Below, piece after piece: positions 21,252-33,660 of a DNA stretch of 64,000 nucleotides. Source of the DNA: Lactarius indigo (lineage: Eukaryota; Basidiomycota; Agaricomycetes; Russulales; Russulaceae); contig JAFKAC010000019.1 in the NCBI GenBank assembly GCA_025766275.1, positions 372,001 through 436,000 on the forward strand, in the 5' to 3' direction. Both the position numbers and the translations under genes were made by a program. The notes beneath the pieces were generated by a model. It ran no database searches, was not told the origin of the DNA, and was given only the letters and a program-made list of their open reading frames with translations. Each line of letters starts with the position of its first letter. Within the stretch, counting starts at the first letter, position 1.

Positions 21252-22374
21252 CTACATGCACGCAAACTTAGTCTTCCGTTTTGAGAGTTCGTCCATGCGC
21301 GCGTCCAGTTGATGGCGAACCCGTTCCTTAGCCCTGCGCTCTTCTTCGGGACGTTGTTCGAGGGACTGTTTCTCTTCAACAACCGATCGCCGGACCAAAG
21401 CGACCTCGCGCTTGGCCTCTGCTAGCTCGTTTTTCAGGCTCTCTATCTGGCTGTTGAGGTTGTCGCGCTTTTTAGCAAGTTCTTTAACCTGCATGCGAGC
21501 CCTGCGAACTGGAAACAAAAAGTTAAGGACTAGTCGAGTTGAGCTGCACGTGACCATCTCTTACAACTTTTCTCGGAGTCGTCACAGCTAGACTCAAAAT
21601 CTCCGTCGTTCTGGGCAACATTGCCATAAATTTCAAGCCTTGCACCTTCCCAGCCACCCCGCATCGCCTGTTCGCGTTCCAATTTATACTTATCCGGGAT
21701 AGCTTGTACTTCGTAATCAATGCCTAATTGACGTGCATATGACTCCAGTTGCTCAAAGTCCTTCTTGGAGGCCACAATGGTGCGGGTCTGGTGTTGAAAA
21801 CGGTACGGAGATAGTCGATCTGTCGGTATGCCGCTTCGATCTGAAGCTACGTCGAACGCTGCTCAGACCAGCGGGGTAGGTCCTTGTTGAAACTGTCACC
21901 GAATAATGAGATATCATCGTGGAGACCATCGTGTTCAAATTTGCTCGTTGATTTAATAGTAGATTTGCGCGACGATAGCACGGGGTGATACGGGCGCTTA
22001 TCTGCACGGACTCTAATAGAAGGGGGCGATTGCGTAATGCCTCCTTCAGACGCTCCTGCGTTTTGGCGGCGTAGGTCGATATATATCATGGGAGCCACCG
22101 CTCGGGGTACATGGGCAAGTGGTAGGAGGGGATATTGAGATGTTGGAAGTGAACACAGAATCTCGATCCGACGACTCTGGGTCCTCACAGGAAAAATTTG
22201 CCAGTGACGAAATATCATCGCGGTACTTTCCGCCATCAGATTGGTTGGACAGAAGGACTCGTGGACGGCAACCTGACAGAAGGCCAGTCTGGACTGTTCT
22301 GGATGGATGGGCGAGAACAGAGTGAGGACAGGTCGTCATTGTCACTGTGAGGAGCTTCAAGTCGGCCCTGGGTG
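21252..22374 (-). pseudogene. Coiled-coil gene, copy 1 (frameshifted)
   Basis: The last exon (21508-21252) encodes a long Lys/Glu/Arg coiled coil (SQIESLKNELAEAKREV, RRAKERVRHQLDARMDEL). It is joined by an intron at 21564-21509 (GTAAGAG...TTTCCAG) to an upstream exon containing DYEVQAIPDKYKLEREQA. Compared with copy 2, this copy has an in-frame TAG just upstream of the IEAAYRQIDYLRTVF block, one missing base after that block, and another frame change in its Ser/Pro-rich N-terminal part (about 22070). No known family; paralogs are at 23433-24363 and 24840-25371. Confidence 0.6.
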
Positions 22375-22381
22375 TCACCAA

Positions 22382-23432
22382 CCATGGTCAGGACGAGTGA
22401 GACTGTGGGGGCCAGTGATACTAGTGAAGCGCTCCGTCGCTGTGTCTATTCGATTCTGGCCGTAGACAACTTTGAAGTTCAGCGACAACGTGCGGTGATA
22501 GGATGGCAGGTTCGCAGGATATGCGATGCACTGAGGCCATCAGTCCGACAGTTAGCGCTCGGGCTAGTGAGCGGTGGCCAAAATCCCCCGCGTGCTGTCG
22601 TGAGAAATATTAGCGCCGTTGCCGGATTTCTCGGCCGAAGCCCGGGAAAAAAAAAAATCCCCGGAAAAACCTGTGTCTTTTCCGGAACTGTGCTCCTTTT
22701 ACTCTTGGGCGTTGCAAAAATTTCGATCGACGCCGGTGTCACGATGACGTCCGCCATAAGCCACACGATACTCACGCTGTGTACAATCGTTGAGCGTACG
22801 ATGGTGCTAGAGGAGGTTCTGCTGTCATGACCGTCACTGCCAGCGCCCGCTTCTGCATCATGCCTGTGAGTTCGTGATACATCGCGAAGTGCTGGATGTT
22901 CGTGCTCCGAGCCAGGCTCAGGCTCACGTCCATTCCCTTCGCCTTGCTCTCCCTCCCCTCCGTCTTTCACCCGTACCCCCGGTGTAATTACTCAGGGTTT
23001 GTAGGGTTCACTGGCTTCCGCGGCGAACGTCGGGTGAAGGCAGCGCTAGTGACTGCAGTTGGGGTGGAGGGCTCATAATTGTCATGCGAGGGAGATGGGA
23101 TCGAGAGAAGAGAGCCGACTACGATGACAGGTCACTGGGGGTGCACTTGCGGAGGGAGGCACGCATCATATCTAAATTGTAGGACATTGTGGTTTCACAA
23201 AGGTATCATATGGTGCAGCCGGACAAAGTGAAGGAAAATAAGCAGGAGACCGGGAGCTCGGGGGACGCGTAAGGGCAAACTGGTGCGCGCGAAAACTAGG
23301 GTGCTTGTCACGCCTTGCGTCATGATAGCACCAAATGAATCACTGCATATCCCGAAATGAAAAAAGGAAAGGAAAAGAAGGATAAAGGAGCATTCGGCAA
23401 GCACTGCGACGGTAGAGAAGACGTGAAAGAAA
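22382..23432. other. Intergenic, no supported gene
   Basis: Open frames exist on both strands (for example plus 22372-22830 and minus 22479-22970), but they overlap each other, show no domain and have no paralog. I see nothing firm here. Confidence 0.4.
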
Positions 23433-24363
23433 CTACATGCGCATAAACTTGGCCTTCCGTTTTGAGAGTTCGTCCATGCGAGCGCCTAGTTGATGGCGGA
23501 CCCGTTCCTTGGCCCTGCGCTCTTCATCGAGACGTTGTTCGAGGGACTGCTTCTCTTCAACAATCGATCGCCGGACCGACACGACCTTGCGCTTGGCTTC
23601 TGCTAGCTCGTTTATCAGGTACTCTATCTGGCAGTTGAGACTTTCGCACTCTCGAGAAAGTTCTGTAACCTGCGTGTGGGCTTCGAGAACTGGAAACAAT
23701 GAGTTGAGAACCTAGTCGAGTTGAAACTGCACGTGACCTTACAATCTTTCTCGTAGTCCTCACGGCTGGACCCCAAATATCCATTACAGCTAGACTCCAG
23801 ATCGCCATTGTTCTGAGAAATTGCTACACCGAGCCTTGCACCTTCCCAGTCATCGCGCATGGCCTGTTCGCGTTCCCATTTGTTCTTCTCCGAGATATGT
23901 ACTTCGTAATCAATGCCTGATTGACATCCATATAACTCCAGTTGCTGAGGGTCCTTCCCTGAGGCCGCAATTATGTGAGCCTGGGCGTCGAAAACAGTAC
24001 GAAGACAATATATCTGTTGGTATGCCGCGTCAATCTGAAGCCGTCAAACGCTGCTCAGCAAGTCGTGCAGCATGCAACGATCGTGTAGAATCAATCATCT
24101 CAATAAGCGCATTAGGAGGCAATCGAGATGTCGTGTTTGGTTGTAAGGGCTCAATATGTTGACTGGAGCAGGATAGGTAGTTGGTCAGCTTTATAGTAAA
24201 GGATCGGGCAGCTGTGTAGTTCATACCTCGACTTATGCTGAGAGTTTGAGACAAAGGAGTCCTGTAAATCCTCTGTGCAGCCATGAAGGTTACGCTGCTG
24301 TTGATTCCGAGAGTAATAGCTTGTGCGCAAACGAGGTGATTCAAACTTGGGTTCGGACGACAT
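23433..24363 (-). pseudogene. Coiled-coil gene, copy 2 (best preserved, one frame break)
   Basis: Exon 1 is 24363-24227 and an intron at 24226-24163 (GTATGA...GCTCCAG, 64 bp, phase 2) leads to exon 2 from 24162. The last intron is at about 23750-23695 (GTAAGG...TTTCCAG), and the final coiled-coil exon ends at 23433. The product would be about 270 residues: a Ser/Gln-rich start, LPPNALIEMIDSTRSLHAARL, a middle block around IDYEVHISEKNKWEREQA, and a C-terminal coiled coil (NELAEAKRKV, QSLEQRLDEERRAKERV). Near 24047 two bases appear missing relative to copies 1 and 3, breaking the frame. Apart from that break the gene looks intact. Possibly a structural or dimerising protein; function unknown. 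Confidence 0.6.
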
Positions 24364-24510
24364 AGTCACGATATGGCGCGACCGTGACCATACCGTGACG
24401 GAGTTCTCCGGATGTAGATATCATTCACGCATCACGCGACACGCCTTGAGCTTGAGCGACGCCGTCCATTTTCTAACCGGCCAGCTGCAGCCTTTCTTTC
24501 CTCACTCGTG

Positions 24511-24578
24511 TCAACCTCACTCCAGCCGGAGTCGTAACTAGGTATTGTGCTTGAACGTTCGTTTATGTGTTACAACAA
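24511..24578. repeat. Dispersed repeat unit (also at 34475-34547 and 44525-44590)
   Basis: The run starting GTCAACCTCACTCCAGCCGG and ending with TTATGTGTTAC recurs at 34475-34547. Its second half, AATAACTAGG(A/G)ATT...GTGTTAC, recurs at 44525-44590. The copies sit at the ends of otherwise different segments, so this is an old dispersed or co-duplicated sequence. Confidence 0.6.
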
Positions 24579-24839
24579 GAGATACACCAGTGCTGCTGCC
24601 ATCGAGGATGGTGGAGGACCCCAGCTCAGTTGCATGATGGATTCCAGTGCATGGACGCAGAGTTGCTTTCCAGTTCACCAATGTAGACCCTAAATTCTTC
24701 ACTCTCGTTTTCGTGTATCTTCTCCCTCTGCACGTGCAGAGTCGTTGAGTGGCGACGGTTTATTATGCGATGCAGGGCCAATAATTTTTTAAAAAAAAAG
24801 AAAAGACGGGGCGGACGAGAGTATGGCGAACAAAGGCAC

Positions 24840-25371
24840 GATAGAGAAGACGTGAAAGAAACTATATGCAGTGCACACACGCTTCAATCGAACGTCCATT
24901 TTGAGAGTTCGTTGAGCTTCATTCATGCGAGCTTCTAGCTGACGACGGACCCGTTCCTTAGCCCTGCTCTCTTCGTCAAGATGCCGTTCGGCGAAGGACT
25001 GTTTCTTTTCATCAACCGATCGCCAGACAAACGCAACCTCACGCTTGGTTTCTGCTAGCTAGCTCGCTTTTCAGCTCTCTATATAGTTGTCGAGGGTGTC
25101 CCGCACTGTTGGTATGCCACATTTATCTGATCTAATTCTGAAGTCGCGTCAAACGCTGCTCAGAAAGTCGCCTGGTGCACAATGATCGCGTAGAATCTAT
25201 CATTCCAATGAGTACATCAGGAGGTAGGGGTGGTATAATATTGTACTTGGTTGTAAGGAGCTCAATCTGTTGCCAGTGACCGGTAAAGTGAAGGACAGCC
25301 ATGTAACTAATACCAAGACAAAGGTTGTTGGGGGATGTCGTGTCGTGGAGCCCCGCAGCCAGAAGGGTCAT
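24840..25371 (-). pseudogene. Coiled-coil gene, copy 3 (remnant)
   Basis: Two blocks survive. 25371-25132 carries the N-terminal LPPDVLIGMIDSTRSLCTRRL stretch, and about 25025-24880 carries the coiled-coil end (RAKERVRRQLEARMNEAQRTL). The middle exon block is missing and the joining region has stops. It is clearly derived from the same gene as copies 1 and 2. Confidence 0.65.
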
Positions 25372-25746
25372 GCTGCGAATAATAGCTAGGTGGTTCAGAT
25401 GACATTTATCGCATGAGCTGGAGTACGGCGACTCCGAGGGATGGGAGTTCTCCCAGAAATGGAGATATCAGTCACGGATAACTGCCTTGAAATAAATATT
25501 TTTTTACAGGTAACAACAACGAAATATTATCCCCCTGAGGAGTTCCGAGTCGTTGATTCCGACTAGTATCCTTGTGGCCCCGGTCAATGCGTCTTCGCCT
25601 GTGTGTCTAGCGCAACCTCCGCCTCGGTACTCATAACTTCACTTGCTCATCTTCCGACCCAGCAAACTCTCACTATCACATACTAGGGCATTAGTGACAA
25701 ACCGCCGCAATTCAGGAATCTAGTAGAGCCAAGTCAGTTGCGCCAA

Positions 25747-27594
25747 TCACCAGACCTCGCCGAAACGCGACTCACACTCTTCGAGCACCCACACCTGGTT
25801 CCTTCCTTCACAAGCCGTCCACAGTTGAATATTGGTCCCGACGTCCCCATCTTTGGGGCAATCAGCGACGAAACAAGTTCCACGGGCCCATTGACACAGC
25901 CTGTCAAGGGAAAATCGATTTTAGTAATGACGGCCAGTGGAATACGTGGTATAACGTACTTAACACTAGGTTTAGTAGGGTCTGGCAGAATCTCGATATC
26001 CCAGAACTGAGGCTGGTCCAGGCCGACTAGATGTGTTCCATTATCTGGAGTTTTCTCTACGCAGAGGTACTTCTGGTACCCGCCGTCTTCGAATACTGAT
26101 TGAATAGTCCATTGACCGTTGACCTGCTTCTCTAAGACCCACTGGAGCGTATCGTGGTTGTATGAGGAATAAGTTACTATCCTAGTAACGAGAGTCGTTA
26201 CCTGTTGGTTCACTCTGCCATGAAATTTATGTACGGCGATGGAATTTTTGAACAGATCGACGACCAGCCTATTGTGCTCGTTGGTGATCTTGTAACGTTG
26301 GCCCGACTTGACGGACGTCCCGCGATGGGAAAACCAGGAAGAATCTAGTAAAACCAAATTAACCACGTCAGCCGCCAGACCTCACCAACACACGACTTAC
26401 ACTCTTCGAGCACCCACGCTTGGTTCCTTCCTTCACAAGCCGTCCACATCCGGAGATTGTTTCCGGTGCCCTCGTCCATGGGGCAATCGGCAACGAAACA
26501 AATGCCACGGACCCACTGGCAGAGCCTATCAAACGAAACTCGAAATAAGCAGCGACAGCAAATAAGGTACACGGTATAATTTACTTGACACTGGCTTTAG
26601 TAGGGTCTGGCAGAATCTCGATATCCCAGGACTGAGGCTGGTCCAGGCAGACCAGATGTGTTCCGTTGTCGGGGGTTCTCTCAACGCAGAGATACTTCTG
26701 GTGCCCGGCGCCGGCGACTGATCGAATGGTCCATTGGCCGTTGGCCTGCTTCTCTGTGATCCACTGGAGAACATCGTGGTTGTATGAGGCACAAATTATT
26801 TAAATAGCGAGAGTTGTTACCTGCTGGTTCTCTCCGCCATGGAAGTCACATCCAATAATAGACCTATTGTTTGCGCGAGACAGATCAATGACCAAATTAT
26901 TTTGCTTGTTGATGATCTTGTAACGTTGACCCGACTTTACGGATGTGCCTTGACGGGAAAACCAGGAGGAATCTAGTGAGGCCGAGTTAGCCGTGCCAGT
27001 TGCCGCCAGACTTCACCAGAATGCAACTCACACTCTTCGAGCATCCAGACCTGGTTCTTTCCTTTCCAAGGTTCCCACAGTTGAAGATCTATTCCGGAAC
27101 CCCCGCCGAAGTGGTAATCGGCGACGAAACAAGTGCCACGGACCCAATGACTGAACCTGTCAAAAGAACCCGTTTACCCAGAAGTCGACGACAGTTGTCA
27201 GCAGGGTACGTGATAAAACATACTTAACCCTGGGCTTAGTAGGTTCATTATAATCCGGTTGAACTTCGATATCCCAGAACTGAGGTTGGTCCAGGCCCAC
27301 AAGATGCGTTCCATTGTTCGGGGTACTAGTCTCAATTCCGAGGTACTTCTGATGCTCGACTGATCGAATAGTCCACTGGCCATTGACCTGCTTTTCTGTG
27401 ATCCACTAGAGCGTGTCGGGGTTATATGAGATTCAAGATGTCGAAGTAGCGAACGTTGTTACCAGTTGGTTCTCTCCTCCGTGGAAGGTATGGCCGAGGA
27501 CGGACTTGTGATCTGCGGCAGACAGATCGATGGCAAACTTATGTTGCTCGTTGGTGATCTTATAACGTTGGCCCGACCTCAAGTTGATGGACAT
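25747..27594 (-). CDS. Tandem beta-trefoil lectin L1 (three ricin-B-type domains)
   Basis: Nine exons on the minus strand: 27594-27463, 27405-27224, 27156-27017, 26972-26821, 26763-26585, 26525-26386, 26344-26202, 26141-25960 and 25900-25747. Introns are 41-67 bp; the frame closes to 467 residues. Each of the three domains is made from three exons. The first carries SGQRYKI and a Q at the exon end that becomes QLW/QQW on splicing, the second carries NGQWTI and the third CQW/QLW/QVW-type motifs. One QxW per trefoil subdomain is the ricin-B hallmark. Overall it resembles Rhizoctonia-type agglutinins, which bind galactose/GalNAc glycans; sugar specificity here is inference. No signal peptide is visible, as usual for cytoplasmic fungal lectins. 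It is divergently arranged with L2. Confidence 0.85.
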
Positions 27595-29478
27595 ACTGCA
27601 ATGGGGGAAACAGGTGGAAAAATGTCGATTTTAGAGCTCTATCTTATTAGGGTGGATGGGGTGAAAATTCAGGGTCTTTACTGTATTTGTTACGACAGAC
27701 GACATAAATACCGTCCCTTCGTTTCCCATGGACCACCCTTCCCAAACGCCGTGCATGGAAACAGCAAGCATACGTGGGCCCTCTCGTGGCCCAGAGAGAA
27801 CCTTACTTTGACGCTGGACTAGTCTCGTGGCATTCCCTGTGCCCTCGGCGCTTCAGTTGCTTATCTTGCCACTGACCACATTATGTGCTTCTCATACGGG
27901 TCCCTACTCTTTGGGCCACTCGGGCCTTTGGGTCCTTTCTTGCCCCACCTATCGGAGCTTTTTTTTTTTGAATCAACTGTAGCTTCTTCGTTTGCTTCTA
28001 AAGCTGCCCATTGCATTGAACCGCTTCTTTTTCCTCTACTTTTGATCATCCATTTTTGTCAGCTGGTCGCTAACAATTTCCAAGCAGCCCTCTTCTAATT
28101 ACCCACTTCAGAGACACCGCGTGTTCCTGTGATGAGGCTTGGAGAAGTGCGGGAGCTTGGTTTGTTTACCAGTCTTCATACGGAGTGTAACTATGTAAGT
28201 GAACTGGCTCCTGGGCGACCGGTCTAGTACGAGTACTGGTCTGCTGTCCCAGAATTTTATTTGTTTATTTTACTGTAAATACCACGCAAGATACCACGCG
28301 TCCTCTCCTGGTGAAGCGTATGCACGCATATAGAGATGAACGTGAAAATTGATTAAGATATTCCTGCAGGTGACAAAATGAATCTCCAGCTGGGCCCTGA
28401 CAGGGTTCTGAATGTTCTGAACGAGGCATGCGCACAATCCCTGCTCAGTCAACTGTCGTTAATGTGTTGACCCTAAGTTACTCTTGCAGTCAAGTCGAGA
28501 GACAATTTCTGCAGAATAGACTCAGCTTGAAGTGGAAATGACTCTGGAAAATGTTGGCGGCACAAGCTCCGAGTCTGTCAGGGCAGAGGTCCGAGTCGAG
28601 TACGCGCTCGAAAACCCACAAGACCAAAGAGTAAGTCTCAGGGACTGCGACTGCGAAGTTCTCAGTCATTCTAGAAGCTTTATCGCACGAGGATAGCATA
28701 CAGAAGATCCATGTTGAACGGCGTAGAGATATGGGGTAAGGTGCCAAGATTCGGTGCTGAAATTTGCTCATGGTTCCTCAGGATGATCAGATGACGTGGC
28801 AGATACATCTAGAATTTGGACCCTTGGAAGCGCGGTGGTAATACTTTCAGTTTCCGAAAGACACGTACTGTCAATGATCGCATTCTCGGACCACTCTCCA
28901 GGCATTAACGTGTTGTGCGTGATCAACTGGTCATTCCCACGAAGAGTCACAAACTCACAATCAAAGAGTGGGATCGACTCGGACCCCCATCAAGTCATCC
29001 AAGAGGTTTCTCGACACTGCTCTCGCCACAAAACCCTAAGAGATAGCAGACATGAGTCGCACAGAAAAGTTACCAGCTAGCCAATATCACGACCAAATCT
29101 GTGCTAGTGGAAGCTGGGAAAGATTTTTTGCCCCAGCTCAAAAGGAAATGATAGGTGGGAGAGCCCAGAGTTATCGTCCATTTGAAGGCAGAAAGGAAGG
29201 GAAGTGGAAGGGAGAACGGCGTTCAGCATACAAGGGAAGGCGCAGCCGTGCAGGGATTCCTCTCGGCAGAGATAGAATGGGTAACGACATTACCTGTGTT
29301 TGTTATCTGCCGGAAAATCGGCCTACCCCATGTAAGGGGTTGAGTAAACGTGATGAGGGTATTTACGTCGTTTGTCACGACGAATACAGTACAGTCTCCG
29401 GAATTTCACCCTGCCCTAATAAGATAGAGCTTATAAAGGCGAACTTTCGCCACCTGTTTCCCCCATCGATATCGCAGC
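27595..29478. other. Divergent intergenic region between lectins L1 and L2
   Basis: No gene supported. The L1-proximal part is the counterpart of the L3 upstream region (36973-37487) continued at 43183. The sequence around 28275-28290 (GTAAATACCACGC) is the unoccupied counterpart of the transposon insertion site at 37488/43183. The L2-proximal part (about 28780-29470) recurs at 33900-34545 and 43740-44560. Confidence 0.6.
29431..29438 (+). promoter_or_regulatory. Core promoter (TATA box) of lectin L2
   Basis: TTATAAAGG lies 41-48 bp before the ATG at 29479. The same TATAAAGG context is found upstream of L3 (37006-37024 on the minus strand), so the lectin genes share a core promoter. Confidence 0.5.
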
Positions 29479-30679
29479 ATGTCCATCAAGTCGGGCCAAC
29501 GCTACAAGATCACCAACGAGCAACATAAAATGGTCATCGATCTGTTTGCCGGAGACCACAAGTCTATCCTAGGCCATGTCTTCCACGGCGGAGAGAACCA
29601 ACTGGTAACAACGTTTGCCACTTCGACATCTTGTACCTCATACGACCACAATGCGCTCTAGTGGATCACAAAAAAGCAGGTCAACGGCCAATGGACTATT
29701 CAATCAGTCGAGCATAAGAAGTACCTCGGAGTTGAGACTACCCCGAAAGATGGGACGCATCTCGTGGGCCTCGACCAGCCTCAGTTCTGGGATATCGATA
29801 TTCTATCAGATCGTAAGATCCCTACTCCCAGCGTTAAGTATGTTTTATCGTGTGTCCCACCGGAGATTGCTGTTGATTTCAAGCTCTTTCGACAGGCTCT
29901 GCCAATGGGCCCGTGGCACTTGTTATGTAGCCGACTACCCCAAAAATGGGGGTGCCGGAAAGAAACTTCAATTGTGGACATCTTGGGCAGGAAAAAACCA
30001 GGTCTGGGTACTCGAAGAGTGTGAGTCATGTTTTGGTGAAGCCGACGACTGGCGCAGCTAACTCAGCGTCACAAGATTCCTCCTGGTTTTCCCTTCACGG
30101 CGTGTCTATCAAGTCGGGTCGACGTTACAAGATCATCAACAAGCAAAATAACCTGGTCTTCGATTTATCCCGCGCAGACAATAAGTCCATCATTGGACAT
30201 GGCTTCGACGGCAGGAGTAACCAACAGGTAACAACCCTCGTTAATGATAACTTGCGCCTCCCAACCGCGACACACTCCAGTGGGTCATAGAGAAGCAGGT
30301 CAATGGCCAATGGACCATTCGATCAGTCGCCGCCAACGAGTGTCAGAAGTACCTCTGCGTTGAGAAAACCCCAGATAACGGAACACATCTGGTTGGCCTG
30401 GACCAGCCTCAGTTCTGGGATATCGAGATTCTGCCGGACCCTGCTAAGCCCAGTGTTAAGTACGTTATGTCACATACCCCACGGCCTATCGCTGCTTACT
30501 TTGACAGGCTGTGCCAGTGGGTCCGTGGGACCTGTTTCGTCGCCGATTACCCCAAAAATGGGGGCGCCGGGGCTAATCTTCAACTGTGGACGACTTCAGG
30601 AGGAAGGAACCAGGTGTGGGTGCTCGAAGAGTGTAAGTGCGTTTTGGTGAAATCTGGCAACTCGCCTGTTGGCAGCTAA
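29479..30679 (+). CDS. Tandem beta-trefoil lectin L2 (two ricin-B-type domains)
   Basis: Six exons: 29479-29604, 29662-29837, 29896-30035, 30076-30227, 30281-30459 and 30508-30679. Introns are 57, 58, 40, 53 and 48 bp with the same phase order as L1 and L3 (0, 2, 1, 0, 2); the frame closes to 314 residues. Each domain has SGQRYKI/SGRRYKI, a Q at the exon 1 end completed to QxW by splicing, QPQFWDI and NQVWVLEEC. The 40-bp intron between the two domains contains GCAGCTAACTC as branch site. It is transcribed away from L1 and has the clearest promoter. Predicted cytoplasmic glycan-binding protein, possibly defensive; not tested. Confidence 0.87.
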
Positions 30680-30944
30680 CTCGAGATTTGCTAGTAAATG
30701 TTTGAGTTGTCAGGGATTGATTGCGTTACTAATGATCTAGTATCTGATAGTGAGGGTGTGCTGCCCGTAAGGTTGTATTCAATCTATTGCCGCAGTGGGA
30801 AAGGAGCGGCTAAAGTGCGTCCAGTCACAGCTGCACCTATGCCTAGCCTGCGCTGTTCGGCGTGGTTGAGTTGGCGAATGGTGTTTGACGGGTCGGACAC
30901 GCGGAGTCGCTGGTTGTTGCTCGTGTAGGCGAAGTCGTCGCCAG

Positions 30945-31564
30945 TTATGCAGGATCTGTACGATCTGCTGAGATGGAGGAATGGAAAGGATGTGGGTGAG
31001 AGAAGAAAAATGGCCGCACCATGTGCCGCGCTGGTCGAGAACGAAGTCCGGGAGTCGTGGAACTCCCGCCCGGTCGCAGATCCGTTAAGTCAAAATGGAT
31101 CTTTAATTTGAAGTAAGATGGACATACCGTGCAAAAGTTGGTGGCTATGGGATACACGCATATCCCGGAAAAGAAATGTTGATGAAGCCTTCTCAGATAT
31201 TGTCGCGCGCGTTGAATCGCTGCATTGGCTTCTGGCGTTGGCCGCGCTGGAGGACTGACACAAGAGGGTTGTGCAGTCTGCGCCTCAACGGCGTGCTCGG
31301 GAAAGATAGTTGAATGGAGCACTTACAAGGTTTCATGTTGCCGGACAGGGGATTAGGGTTTTGGCTATCGCCTGAAGAAGGCGTTAACGGCCTTGAATCG
31401 GCCTCCCGCGCGTGGAAGTTCGATTCCACGGGGTTCTTGTTGGACCCGGCTTGATGCGGATGTTCGCCGGTGTCGGCGTGTATGAGTCTTCCTAGGTCTG
31501 ATGGAGATCGGTCGTGGATCGTCTGATCAGGGGGAGATGTTGAAATGAGAGTGTGCATCCACAT
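30945..31564 (-). CDS. Hypothetical small gene, possibly truncated
   Basis: An open frame from ATG at 31564 runs about 80 codons to a GTAAGT donor near 31325 and can join an exon after GGCGCAG near 31280, continuing to a GTATGTCC donor near 31128. The composition is Ser/Pro/His-rich with no recognised domain. The TIR element starting at 31591 abuts its 5' end and may have removed the promoter. The exon boundaries are not certain, so this is a weak call. Confidence 0.25.
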
Positions 31565-31789
31565 GCAAGTTACCTCAGCAAACTGGCCTAGCTCAACCCC
31601 CCCCCTAGCACGTCACATGACATCACGTGTCCACCATCCACAAACTCGGAACCAAAAATAAACTTTGATTCGAAAATTATGTAACATATCACAAACTCTA
31701 TACTTTTTTTTTCCCTTTTATTTGTAGCATAAATAAAACAAACAAAAGCAAATAAGGTGAACAATGTGTGCGTGGCATTGCATACAGCG

Positions 31790-32560
31790 TTCAATCCCCC
31801 CTCATCCCCTTTTGGCGCGTGGCCCCTCCTTTCCTCCATCCTTTGCCCCCCCTCCCGACCCCGTACACGTGCGCAAGACACGCAGGACTGCGCAGGACAA
31901 GCGCCCCTGCCCTCGTTTACATGCAAAGGGGCCGCAAGGTGCCCCCCCCCCCCCCCTGTTTGCATGCAAAGAAGGCGCGGGACAGGTATGTCCCCTTTCA
32001 CCTCCCCATCCCCGTTCATGTCGAACAGGAGACCCGAACCCTCACCCCCGTTAACTCACGAACGGGGGGGCGCGCAAAAGTGGCACCCCCCATTTGCACG
32101 CAATGGGGGCGCGACAGGTACGCCCCCACTCCCCTCGCTTCCCTCGTTCACGCACGAACAGGACACGCAAATGTGGGACAAGCCACCGCCGCCGCCACCA
32201 CTCCCATTTGTGCGCAAGGAGGGGGCGCAGGAACGAGGTGTGGACACGGGACGGCTACGTCCCCCGTCTCCTCCCCCCCCTCCCCTGCCTTGTTTACTCA
32301 CGAACAGGGCACGCGACGCGGGACGGCGTGGGACAAGGCACGCACACTCTCCCCCCCTTCTTGCCGGGGACCCGCGCACCTTGCCAGAGGCAGTGCTGCG
32401 GCTCCCCCCCCCCTCGTTTGCGTGCAGAGGCGACACACAAACAAGGGGCCGACGCAGGGGTGAGAATGAGCGCCCCCACACCCTTTGCGCCCCACCCCGT
32501 TTATATGCAGGGGCAATGTGCGAACGGTGTAACGTCGCCACAACGTTAGCTCGACTTGAG
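31790..32560. repeat. C-rich minisatellite, left arm
   Basis: Diverged units of about 75-90 bp, each with a poly-C run followed by a phrase like GTTCACGCACGAACAGG. The long open frames here arise from the lack of A/T and are not credible genes. Confidence 0.65.
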
Positions 32561-33059
32561 TGCAGGTGGCAATAACAACTTAGCGATGCGAGGGTTTACT
32601 TGGCTTGAAGACGCGGAGGTCCAAGTCCTTGCCTTCAGTGAATACGCGGAGGTACACCGGCAAGTCGATATCCTAGTTCACAGACGGAGGCGGATGGTTC
32701 TTCAGAGACGAAGCGAAGTAGGAAAAGAGAAGAGAAAATAGGTGGCGATTCAAGAAGACCAAGATGGCGTATCTTGGTCTTCACCAAACAGATTAAATAC
32801 AGGTTTCAGCAGGCTTTCAAGCGCTGCTATGAGTCATCGTAGGTAGCGTCCAACGTATCGTGTAAGTAGCTCAAACCCTAGTACTACTAGTACTAGTATC
32901 GGTGGCGTCCATCCTCAGTCAGCTATCAGTACCGTATCTCCTATCGCACTACCGTATCACCGCACGTCGTAAGTAAGTCCATCACTAATATACCTTACAG
33001 CTGTAGTGACAACCGGTACAGTAAGGGTCCTCAGTCAGGGTACCGTGGCATGAGAATCG

Positions 33060-33660
33060 AAACGTGACAAACGGGGCGGTGCGCTCCAACCTGGAGTAGC
33101 ACCCCCTCTCCCTGGGTTCGCGCGCCAGAGCAAAACGCGAAGGGGGGGGGGGGGGGCGCGGGAGACCCCTCTCCCCCAGGCTCGCGCACCAGGGCGAATC
33201 GCGAACGGGCGGCCACGCAGATGCACTCCCCCTTCCCCTGGGCAAAAGCGCGAAGGTGTGGCCACACAGGACCCTCCCCCCCCCCCTTCTGGGTTCGCAT
33301 GCACCAGGGAAAAACTGCGAAGGGGCGGCCGTGCAGGACATCCCCCTTCCGGGTTTGCGTGCCAGGGCAAAAACGCAAAGGGGTGGCCGCACGGGACGAC
33401 CACCCTCTTCCCCAGGTTTGCGCATCAAGGCAAAACCGCAAGGGGGCAGCCGCGCCCCCCCCCCCCCCCCGGGTTCACACCAGGACAAAAACGCCAACAG
33501 GCGGCCACGCAGAGGCCCTCCCCCCTCCCCCAGGTCTGCCCGCAAAGGCGAAACGTGACTGTGCAGTTGTGTGGAAGCGCCCCCCCCCCCTCCCCCGATG
33601 TGTTCCGGGGGCGCACGGGCTACAGAATGGGGCACACAGCCCCCTGTTTACTCCCCACAT
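33060..33660. repeat. C-rich minisatellite, right arm
   Basis: Diverged units of about 75-80 bp with the phrases GGGTTCGC, CAGGGCAAAA and GCGAAGGGGCGGCC, each followed by a poly-C run. Open frames on both strands are composition artefacts. Confidence 0.7.

Noticed and set aside
22372..22970. ORFs of 152 (plus) and 163 (minus) codons
   Set aside because: Mutually overlapping, no recognised domain, no splice context, no paralog among the neighbouring repeats.
31400..31450. tRNA-like GTTCGATTCC phrase
   Set aside because: The flanking stem gives a 6- or 8-base loop, and there is no A box or acceptor stem at the right spacing.
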